DNA from: Mytilus californianus
Lineage: Eukaryota; Mollusca; Bivalvia; Mytilida; Mytilidae
DNA: 64,000 nucleotides
NCBI RefSeq assembly: GCF_021869535.1
Contig: NW_026262668.1
Coordinates: 24,061,732 to 24,125,731 of the forward strand
Direction: 5' to 3'
How positions within the stretch are numbered: position 1 is the stretch's first letter; the number at the start of each line of letters is the position of its first letter. The position numbers and the translations under genes are program-made. This document shows, piece by piece, positions 54,886-64,000 of this stretch. The notes under the pieces were generated by a model, which was not told where the DNA came from, made no database searches, and worked only from the letters and a program-made list of their open reading frames with translations.

Positions 54886-55532
54886 ACACATTTATTTAAA
54901 AACCAGTTGTTGGCATGACACGGGTTATGTTCTTCTCATATATGTTATGATGGTATGATACTAAACCCCTAACGGGAAGGATTGTGCCTGATATTCATAT
55001 GATGAAGACATAATCTTTCAATCAGTTTAATTGAAGTCTGGAGCTGGCATGTCAGTTAACTGCTAGTAGTCTGTTGTTATTTATGTATTATTGTCATTTT
55101 GATTATTTTCTTTGGTTACATCTTCTGACATCAGACTCGGACTTCTCTTGAACTGAATTTTAATGTGCGTATTGTTATGCGTTTACTTTTCTACACTGGC
55201 TAGAGGTATAGGGGGGGGGGGGGTTGAGATCTCATAAACATGTTTAACCCCGCCGCATTTTTGCGTCTGTCCCAAGTCAGGAGCCTCTAGCCTTTGTTAT
55301 TCTTGTATTATTTTTAATTTTAGTTTCTTGTGTACAATTTGGAGTTTAGTATGGCGTTCATTATCACTGAACTAGTATATATATTTGTTTAGGGGCCAGC
55401 TGAAGGACGCCTCCGGGTGCGGGAATTTCTCGCTGCATTGAAGACCTGTTGGTGACCTTCTGCTGTTGTCTGTTCTATGGTCGGGTTGTTGTCTCTTTGA
55501 CACATTCCCCATTTCCATTCTCAATTTTATGA
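54886..55532 (+). mobile_element. 3' region of the PLE (family D)
   Basis: Non-coding 3' sequence of the RT element. The terminal block 'cactgaactagtatatatat', 'ggggccagctgaaggacgcc', 'cgggttgttgtctctttgac', 'ccatttccattctcaatttt' is the part found alone at 4.83 kb (sense) and 11.2 kb (antisense). A 13-G run lies at 55211-55223. The part at 55225-55300 ('catgtttaaccccgccgcat', 'cccaagtcaggagcct') is also shared with family B, showing that B and D are related 3' ends. Confidence 0.85.
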
Positions 55533-55621
55533 ACTATGTTAATGTGGTCTGTAGTATATAATGAAATAGGACCTTCGTCTTTTGAGTTATATCACTTGCG
55601 ATATACTGTTCTGTATAAGTT

Positions 55622-55893
55622 TTATGTAAGGTTTGGCTAGCCATAAAACCAGGTTCAAACCACCATTTTTTCTTAAAATGTCCTGTACCAAGTCAGGAAT
55701 ATGGCAGTTGTTATCAAATAGTCCGTTTCTATGTATGTTTGCGTTTGTTTTCGAAGCAATTCAGTGCTTCTGTTGTTCCGTTGTTTTCCCCTTATAGTCG
55801 ATGTATTTCCCTCGGTTTTGGTTTGTGACCCGGATTTGTTTTTGCTTAATTGATTTGTGACTATTGAACAGCGGTATACTACTGTTGCCTTTA
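55622..55893 (-). repeat. Repeat family E copy, antisense
   Basis: 'ggctagccataaaaccaggt', 'ccaagtcaggaatatggcag', 'gtgacccggatttgtttttg', ending 'cggtatactactgttgcctt'. Same limits as 46.60 kb. The antisense 83-codon frame at 55673-55924 is a shadow. Confidence 0.8.
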
Positions 55894-58800
55894 TTTGTCT
55901 GCTTTGATAGAAAGGCTGGCACAAAACATCTTGTTTATCTCAGGGAAAATACCTCTGAAAATTAGAAAAAAAGTATGCTGCATATTTATGGACAAAGAAC
56001 ACGTATTCCAGGTACGCTCCAAATCGGAAGTTAGAAAGCTAAAGATATAAAACGTTAAAGACTCCTTGGAAACGTTACAGTAAAAGCATGATCTTTCCAA
56101 GGTAAAATTTTCTTAAAGGAGTTGCAACCTTGGTTTTAGTACATGGACAAAACTTATTAACTTGAAATTTTCATATAAAAAGCACAATAAGTTATGCCAT
56201 TTCAGTAATACTACCAATTTGACCGATGGTATTAGATTTCCAACAGCGGTAAATTAAAACAAATCTGTCCATGACAATATCAGTGAATGGCAGACGCACA
56301 CAAAAAAAAAATTATCGTCTTAAGACTTTTGAATATATTAAAAAGAGACTATCAATATATGATATATCGACATTAAATGTTTTTGTTTGGAAACTAGAGG
56401 CTTTAAAGAGCTTATGTCGCTCACCTGTTCTATGTACATCTTCCGCAATGAACACTCTCAAACATTGTAGACCAGAATATAATTCATGGCTTAAATAATT
56501 TTTTTGTTTGTGTTGATCTTGTATTATTGATCTTTTTACTTTTCTCCGTCTTCTGACCTATTTGCTTAATTTGTCTTGGTGATCATTTATGCTTTTAAAT
56601 TGTCTGTCTATCTATTCCAAAAACGATTGCCAATGATACTCCAGACAATGCCAATAGTAAACTTATCATGTTGTTTTTTTACTTCAAGTTACATAACTAT
56701 TTTGTCCTGATGTTAGCTGCACGATTCAAAGATGTAGTTAGTACTCTGAGGCACCAATTGTACAAAGAGAGGACACGATAAATACGTGTTCAATACATGT
56801 TGAAGACGGTTGATATATATAACAACGTGAAAAAAATAACAATTTACAAGGTCATGAAGCAATTAAATACGAGTGTAGCAATAATCCTTAATTAAAACAA
56901 TATCATAAAAAAATACTAATTTCTGATGACAAAGACAAGAAAAACTTAAACATCAACTGTTAATGACATATTTTGTAGACATGCTTTTTTATATTTTGAT
57001 GGTGGGTGGATTAGTTATGAAATAATGTGAATGTTACCTGATTGCAATCCTTGGATATCTCGATTCGTGCACTTGAATGGGTAGTGATATTCGTCGTCTT
57101 TGTCCGATTTTTGAAAATTGTACAGGTTGTTTTTTTTCTTTTGTAATATTGTACAATGTATCTGTTTCAATTGAAATTCTTATACTACACATTCGTTATC
57201 TAAATTCGACTTACTTCTGGGAGTCTTACCAAATAGGTCTCAAAATCAAATGTGTTATAAATATTCCATAAAACTCTTTTCGAACTTACTTCGACCATAC
57301 TAAACCATTGCTGTGAAAACCAATCTTGAAATGTCTGGCAAATGATAGGTTTAAGATGAGAAATTTATATATTGTTTATTCATAAAAATGTTTTCTTATC
57401 CCAAAGTGTTGAATATAGATTACTAATGCAATCTAATTAAACGAGTAAATGTCCTGTTGTGACGTTTCAAAATAAGAAAGTACACAATGCTATTAAGTTT
57501 ATTGTCAATATTAAGAACTCTTTTCCAGAATGAAATCATTTTTCATTTATTCTGATATCAAACAAATATATTCCCAGTACCCGTTATGCTATAAAATGTG
57601 GTGAAATACTTGTACACCCAAATTAGTTTACAGTACTTTAAATACAGTCTTTCATTATTATCAAAATGTTGTACCCCCAATCTCTGACACATAGAGCAAG
57701 ATTGGCTCAACAGGATGATCAAACTGTTTTAACTGAAGGTCAGTTGGTTCATGTGGGGTTATTTTTCATATTTTTTGCGATAGACTGCATAAGGGGTCTT
57801 TTTCGTCTGTTTAATTAGTCTGGTCTATGCATCAAAGAGATAAAGGTACAAAGTGTGAGTATTTGTCGCCTATACTTGCAAAAATACCGTTCGCTAAGGA
57901 CTTTTCCACTTGCAAAGAATGTACAAATTATCAAAAATATAATTTGACAGTTAAATTTAGAAATCACCAAATAGCTTAAATGTTTATTAATAACAATTGA
58001 TTGATTTTTAATTCTTGTATGAACCAAATCGTAATTTTTAAGACATTCTGTGTATTTTTCAAATGTCATTAGACATTTTATTCAATGTCTTTACGTTGTT
58101 ATACCCGCCTTGAATAGATGGCTTGTCGACACATATCTGGAAAAAAAACCAACCGACTATCTGACAGGTACACAATGTTACATGAACAGAAAAAATGAAG
58201 ACAAATTCTTGAAATTAAAGTACAACACATAAAATAAAATTGATATTTAAAAAAATTCCGACCAACTAGCAGAGGAATAAAATGTGTCACCATCTCAGAA
58301 GGACAATGATTTTAAAACAGGTTTTTTTTCATGTTACTTCATTTGTCAAAATTTGGAAATAGGTTTAAAAATTTTTATACTAGAAAGTCTTAGAGATTTT
58401 AATCGTTATCATGAAAAGGGTTGTTATCATTATAACAAATGTGTTTTTAAACTTTGAAATGTCTACTGATATTTATATTTATCATATTGGTAAGCTAATG
58501 AAGATAAATATTTAATTGTGGCTATTTAAAAAGTGATACACGAAATATATCTTTGACATATTCAGTTAAAAGCAATTTTTGTAATACAAGATGACTGATC
58601 GTGAATATTATGAAAAGGTATCTCCTATGACCAAGTGGTATATAACCACGGTCCCAATTGTTACCTAATTTAAAGTGTCTTAATTAAAGAAATGGTGACA
58701 AGTAGAAGTAGAAATGATTAATTTTTCAAGAAATTTGATCTGTTCAATGACATGGTCACCTGACTTAAGCAATTTTAATAAACACAGCGATTTTATCATG

Positions 58801-60512
58801 TGTGTCATACGGCGCGAAACAGCATGCTTATTTCATATTTAAAAATGACATAAGTCTGTCATACAAAACAAAGGCTAGAATTAAATAGGATTCACTGGTA
58901 GACAATTGGATGAACGTGACGACCCGGTAGCGGGAGCAACGGAAGTTATCTCTTAACGCAATCGCACACGCAACTGATCTAAGCACCTGTATGGTCTATT
59001 TTGGCCTTTTCTTGACAGAATATATTAAGAAATAACAGAGATGTCATGCCAAAACAACCGATACTTTATACCCTGTGAAAATAACTCATCCATTTATTTA
59101 CACAGTGTAATTCTTTATGGTATTATCTGTAAAGAAACTAAACACGCTTGATCAAGATTCGAAAATTACACTCCAAATAAATAGCTGTAAAACATGATTC
59201 CATTTACTATTGGGTAAATATTGATATCTGATACCATCAGTTTGATATATGTTACAACCTTCGAATATTAATCATCTTGTTTTAAGATTACTTCATAATA
59301 CGGGTAATTAATACATTACGAAAAGTATTTTTAATTTTTAATCAACTACTTAATAATGAGTTGAAAAGATTTCAGATATTTAAATTTATCTTTATTTATA
59401 GAAATAATAGAATAATTCAAAATATAATGAAAAGAAAAAATAAAGATTTTATACATCATAAAATAATCATAACTAATGGAGAATGAAGTAAAATAATAAG
59501 ATTACCTAACCATTCAAAATAATATGATAACGAAGAAGCATAAACTAATGAAGAATATGAAATCAAGCAGAAGAAAATAATATTACCTAAGATGTCAATT
59601 AAAAATAAATTTATCTGTGTAATGTTCTAAATTCATTAAATTCATTTTTTTCTCATAAATCTTGTTTTAATATGAACATATTTATTTAAACAAAACTTTG
59701 TCTTATTTAGTTTGATTTTGTGTATTTTATTATCATACGAATTTTCTAATACTAATTTCAGGATACCTTTTGCAGTTTTTCAAAATGAGTAATCTATTTT
59801 TTATGAAATAATTATGAAATAATTTTACAAAGGTGGCAAAACGTCCAGTCGTCAGTATTATTTTTTTTTCTGATATGGTTCATTAATTCACGAGTATTAA
59901 CATTTATGTCCATTGATCAATATCATTATTCAACAACCTGTTCGAATACCCATTCAAAAAAGGAAAATAAATTTACAACAAAGATACTTTATGAAAATTG
60001 GGATGACTTGAAGACATTAAGGACTGAATTATTTGAAAGGTGACAACCTTTGAATTTTTTGTTGCTGTTCGCAAAATATTACATGGCAATTACAACAAGC
60101 CATTTATATCCTTGTTGACAGGAGCATAAAGATCTGTTAAATATAGCGGAAAAAATTAGATAAATTTATTAAATCCATGTTTATTGATATTGAATTATTT
60201 GAGTCTAGACACAAATTTCTGCAACTGTTTTTCGTACAGTTATTATTTTTCAGATGTTAATGGCATTTTATCATGCTCAGAACGATTTTAATGAAAATGT
60301 TTTTATTGTTTAAAAATAGGTTATTTTAGATATGGGACAGCTTATCTGCATTGATATTAAAACATTCAAACCTAGAATTAGACCTCTTATTATATGTTCA
60401 CTCAAGTATCATTTGATGCCATTCATTCATTCGATGAATTCGACTTATTCTCTCTTATTTCCCCAATTCTCAATTTACCATGGCAATTTTCTATTCACAA
60501 ATTATCCTTTTT
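55894..60512. other. 4.6 kb without recognised features, except a short dispersed motif
   Basis: AT-rich. 'gaaactagaggctttaaaga' followed by 'gcttatgtcgctcacctgtt' at 56391-56430 resembles a short dispersed bivalve repeat I recall. A CpG-richer patch lies near 58910-58990 ('gacgacccggtagcgggagc', 'aacggaagttatctc'). Frames at 56271-56498, 57077-57271, 57815-58069, 58050-58232 and 60332-60592 show no domains. Confidence 0.35.
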
Positions 60513-60652
60513 GGTCATATAGCTCTCCAACTGTTTCGGTTACCTATATATTCTTGGCTTTCAAATATTCGGCTTGGAGCGTGCCTGATTAAGGCAAATC
60601 CAGAAAAAACGCTTCGGATGAATGACATTTATGAAGTGTTGTTTTTCTTTAA
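60513..60652 (+). repeat. Repeat family C arm
   Basis: 'catatagctctccaactgtt', 'ggctttcaaatattcggctt', 'acgcttcggatgaatgacat' and 'gaagtgttgtttttc'. Confidence 0.75.
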
Positions 60653-60879
60653 TTTTCTATGGTATTAGATGCATACTTTAATGGTTTTACACGTTTGTTA
60701 CACATGAATTTTTGTCTCCTAGTTCATCAAAAGCAAAGTAATCAGTGATTAAAAAACAAATTGTATCATGTTTTGAATAAAATATGATGGAATAATTTAA
60801 TCTCAATTTCTAATTTCCAACCCTATACAGGATGAATGTGGACATCTTTATCCGAATTAGAGTTTTATTTTTAAACAGC

Positions 60880-61100
60880 TCAATAGTCAGCGCTTCGATA
60901 CTGGCATGGTTTATAACTTACTACTCCTAAACTCTCTGTTGAACATCGATGAATGTGACTATATATTTTTTTGTTTTTATTTGGTCATAAGACATTTTCA
61001 CTATTTTCGGACTAAATACATCCTTGATTTCCTAATATAGTTTTGATTGTTCCTGATGAATTTAAACAAGAAAGGCGCTTTGGGCGTACTAAATTGACAA
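60880..61100 (+). repeat. Repeat family C copy, diverged
   Basis: A core remnant ('agctcaatagtcagcgcttc') then an arm ('gattgttcctgatgaattta', 'aaggcgctttgggcgtacta'). Confidence 0.6.
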
Positions 61101-61109
61101 GCTTGACAA

Positions 61110-61440
61110 AAGCAGTCATCTCCGTTCCAGAATCTATGACAAACGAGACTATTCTAATTTTGAAATTATATATCGCCCCATCTCAGCAGCAATATTCCAA
61201 CTACACTTGCATACGAGATATACATTTCCCAACTCATTCGGTATTCAATAGCTTGCAGCTGCTTCTCAAACTTTTTAAACGTCACCAGTATCTGAGCAGA
61301 AAGTTGATGAATCAGGGTTATGTCAAGGAAAGTCTCTTCCTTTTTCTAAAAACAAAAGTCATAGGAAGATACCAAGACCTTGTTGCTATATATTTCCCAT
61401 TAACTTCACAAATAATACACGATTGTCTTGAAGTATAGAT
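61110..61440 (+). pseudogene. PLE reverse transcriptase C-terminal remnant
   Basis: Near 61132 one frame reads IYDKRDYSNFEI. The next frame carries traces of the YGVYISQLIRYS segment ('gagatatacatttcccaact'), and from about 61280 the open frame reads FKRHQYLSRKLMNQGYVKES, then GRYQDLVAIY and SQIIHDCLEV to TAG at 61436-61438. The 131-codon frame starting at 61043 begins in family C sequence, so its N-terminus is spurious. Confidence 0.8.
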
Positions 61441-61860
61441 TCTAGGTACAGGCGTTGTTTGTCATCTTAATTACGTGTCATAGATTACTTTTTATTACTT
61501 TGTATATTTTTAACCTTTAATGTTTAGTCCATTTTTGGTAATATCCTTTTTGCGTGGCTCGGTATTTATACATCCCGCCATTGTGTTATTGTAGTATGGT
61601 CATTCTTTGTATTCTTTTCATTCATTTTTGCTTATGTGCTTAGCTATAGAGTGTGTTTATGCCATTTTGTTTTCCTTTGTTGGCATAGTTATTTGTTTTT
61701 ATATTGATTAAGATGATAACACAATGTTGATTGCTGTACCCAAATTTTGGACATTTTTACCTATTATGTCTTTGTTTTGCTCACACTTTGTTGTCAATAT
61801 AATTGAATTCTATGCGACTTTCATACAAGTGAGAGGTTTCGTATAGGAACGTGTATTGAC
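61441..61860 (+). mobile_element. 3' region of the preceding PLE (family E tail type)
   Basis: 'ttgtttttatattgattaag', 'tttggacatttttacctatt' and 'ctatgcgactttcatacaag' match 39.53-39.71 kb. This ties the E-type tail to an RT-bearing PLE. Confidence 0.75.
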
Positions 61861-61898
61861 GTTGTGTTAGCACTCAGTTATGTGTCTTAGATTACTTT

Positions 61899-62475
61899 AG
61901 CCGTATTTCGCACAACTTTTAGGAATTTTGGGTCCTCAATGCTCTTCAACTTTGTACTTGTTTGGCTTTCTAACTATTTTGATCTGAACATCACTGATGA
62001 GTCTTATGTAGACGAAACGCGCGTCGGCGTATCAAATTATAAGCCTGGTACCTTTGATAACTATTTAACAATATATTTATTGTTGTTTGCTTAAATTCTA
62101 GGAGCAAAATATTCATGACAATAAAAAAAATACTAATAACAATTAATCTAATTGCTAGGTTATCGAGGGTATCACCAGCCCAGTAGTCAGCACTTCGATG
62201 TTGACATGAATATCAATTATATGGTCATTTTTATAAATTAACTGTTTGCAAAAGTATGAATTATTCGAAATACTAAGGATTTTCTTATCCCAGGCATAGA
62301 TTACCTAAGCCGTATTTTGCACAACTTTTTGGAATTTTGGGTCCTCAATGCTCTTCAACTTTATACTTGTTTGGCTTTCTAACTTTTTTGATCAGAGTGT
62401 CACTGATGAGTCTTATGTAGATGAAACGCGCGTCTGGCGTATCAAATTATAAGCATGGTACCTTTGATAACTATT
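61899..62475 (+). repeat. Repeat family F: arm, core, second arm
   Basis: Arm 1 is about 61899-62068 and arm 2 about 62299-62475. Both carry 'gggtcctcaatgctcttcaa', 'cactgatgagtcttatgtag', 'gaaacgcgcgtc' and 'ggtacctttgataactattt'. The core ('gagggtatcaccagcccagt', 'agtcagcacttcgatgttga') lies between them at about 62160-62215. Arms are about 400 bp apart in direct orientation. Confidence 0.85.
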
Positions 62476-62735
62476 TACAAAGTGAAGAGAGTGATATTGA
62501 AGGGGGGGTTGTCTACTGCAAAAAGGGTATGTATGATAGAGGCGTTACTAAAGATCACCTTAGATCACTTCAAGAGCTGTCACAGGGTTTTTTGAAGTAC
62601 AGAAGGAATGGCACTCTACCAAAGCGAGGAGTTAGATTAAACGTTCACATTCCCACTAGACGCGACTGCATGTTAATACATCCCGTTTTCCAATCAGACA
62701 CCCCTCTGTATTACTGGTTTCACTACCGTATGTGA
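62421..62735 (+). CDS. Unrecognised 104-codon frame, possible exon
   Basis: The first 18 or so codons lie in the family F arm, so the annotated ATG is doubtful. Beyond 62475 the composition looks protein-like: EESDIEGGVVYCKKGMYDRG, DHLRSLQELSQGFLKYRRNG, LPKRGVRLNVHIPTRRDCML, then HPVFQSDTPLYYWFHYRM to a stop at 62733. 'ctatttacaaag' before 62484 could be a splice acceptor, and 'ccgtatgtgag' at about 62726 a splice donor (GTATGT). I do not recognise the family. It could be a host exon or part of an unknown element. Confidence 0.3.
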   Translation: MKRASGVSNYKHGTFDNYLQSEESDIEGGVVYCKKGMYDRGVTKDHLRSLQELSQGFLKYRRNGTLPKRGVRLNVHIPTRRDCMLIHPVFQSDTPLYYWFHYRM

Positions 62736-64000
62736 GGAGTCCAAGATAACTGATTGACTGGTGTATGTTATATTTACCGGTTCTATAATGCAACTCTCAT
62801 AGGTGAAAAAGTGTTTGTCTCGATTTGTATTTTCCTTGATAGTGTACGATAAGAGTTGCAATCAACAACTAACAGAAATTAAAGCTGAAGGGAAGCTACC
62901 TTAAATAAGACCTCATTTAGAAACACAGAATATTACAATCTGATTGGAAAACTGATCATGTGTCCACTCTACGCTTATAAAGATCTGACAACACTCCGTC
63001 CTACTGCCTCGGAATTTTTGAGGAGTGTATCATAACATTACGACAAAACCGGAGAATCCAAAAAGGGCGTTTCAACAGAAAGGAACATGGAGCGTTTTCA
63101 GATCCTTGTAAGCAAAGTGTGAACACATGTATTTTTATCATATTATAAAACATAATATATTTTGCAACAAGCTATTTCTCAAACAACTATAAATTAGATA
63201 CCACTGGCTTATAGAGAAATGACAGCATTAACCATTGCGTTGCGTTGCGATAGCCTTATCAACTCTTTTATTAAGGGTAGACCTGGGTTTGAGGAGTAGG
63301 AAGTCATGAAATCGGTAAGGAGTTTGTAATAGAGAGTTTTATCATTGCTTTGTAAGCATCAATGTGAAAGAGAATTAAATCAAAAGAATCTGAATACTTA
63401 GAAGCTTTCGATATACTTATGAAAATGGTTATATACCAGTAGTTTTTATCAGTTCTGTACCTTAACATAGTTTCTTCTTTTGATAACGTGTTAAAACTGT
63501 TATGTTTTATGAAAATTATTGTATTGTCAAATCAAATTATAAAACAAATGTTAGTTTATTGAAATGAGTAATGTTAAGCTTATAACACTGATGCTGTTGT
63601 TGGATTTTATATTTGTTTTACAAGTATAAAGAGCAGTTGCATTCGCATATTTGTTAACGTTGTGACGTTTTAAGCTACCATTCTTCATATATATGTATGA
63701 GCAAATAAGTATGAACAATTAGTAAATATTTTGATGTTTTAAGCTATTGTGCACCACATTCCACATTGCGATATATGTATACGTATAAGGAGTATGAACA
63801 AGCGCATTCATGCTGTTATCTAAATCAGCGAGTCCGATATCATTGCAAACGAGTTTAAGATGTAAACCAGAATGTTACATCAGTATTCAGTGTACCCGAT
63901 TCCCAGCAGTATCAGTAGACGTTTTGTTTTCTGCACCAAACGACATTAGACATTGATTAATCTGATAACAAAATATCATATATTCTTGCACAACTGTTGA
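62736..64000. other. No recognised feature to the window end
   Basis: AT-rich. A 'attgcgttgcgttgcgatag' patch lies near 63233. No frames or repeats recognised. Confidence 0.4.

Noticed and set aside
1..64000. Prokaryotic systems (operons, CRISPR, phage, toxin-antitoxin)
   Set aside because: No long frames, no ribosome-binding sites with coherent genes, and eukaryotic retroelements throughout.

Overview
The window looks like non-coding genomic DNA of a bivalve mollusc, most likely a marine mussel of the Mytilus type. It is AT-rich, shows no bacterial-style gene layout, and is filled with fossil mobile elements. The assignment rests on my memory of bivalve repeat families; no search was possible. 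I found no intact host gene, tRNA gene, rRNA or CRISPR array. Almost all open frames are short chance frames or shreds of reverse transcriptase (RT).

Repeat families, with working names used below: A = 3' end of a Penelope-like element (PLE), recognised by a conserved block of about 240 bp ending in a 'ctttggtatctttcgcctctc'-type motif. D = 3' end of a second PLE family, attached at 55.3 kb to a long RT pseudogene. B = a 250-680 bp family ending in '...catacggtatggg...catacca(c)atct'. C and F = related families made of an arm ('gcgcttcgga' in C, 'gacgaaacgcgcgtctgg' in F) plus a shared core ('ggtatcaccagcccagtagtcag' type). E = a family with head 'ggcaacagtagtataccgctgt', part of which is the 3' tail of a third PLE family. 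A tRNA-derived SINE and two LINE 3' ends are also present.

Layout. 0-9.9 kb: fragments of A, B, C, D, E and F, with an (AT)40 microsatellite at 2.73 kb. 9.9-13.2 kb: little recognisable. 13.2-16.2 kb: a PLE RT remnant inside an 869-bp tandem duplication; the second copy carries a further 1.09 kb (a 43-bp minisatellite, PLE 3' sequence and a LINE 3' end). 17.4-22.7 kb: antisense PLE RT, a 32-bp minisatellite and a MITE with matching ends. 23.9-29.8 kb: many B copies, one split by an 858-bp transposon with a 10-bp target duplication. 35-38.8 kb: a SINE, several PLE copies, an LTR-like block with heat-shock-element motifs, and a near-perfect foldback. 39.5-41.7 kb: PLE copies head-to-head, fused to a LINE ORF2 end. 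46-49.6 kb: E, nested B/C, and a second MITE. 50.7-55.5 kb: the most complete PLE, broken by two stops, a frameshift, a changed catalytic Asp and a 2.2-kb non-coding insertion with 451-bp identical terminal repeats. 55.9-60.5 kb: largely featureless. 60.5-62.7 kb: C, PLE, E and F fragments and an unrecognised 104-residue frame.

Nothing here works as a cooperating gene set. The interest lies in the non-autonomous elements and in the record of nested insertion, duplication and inversion.
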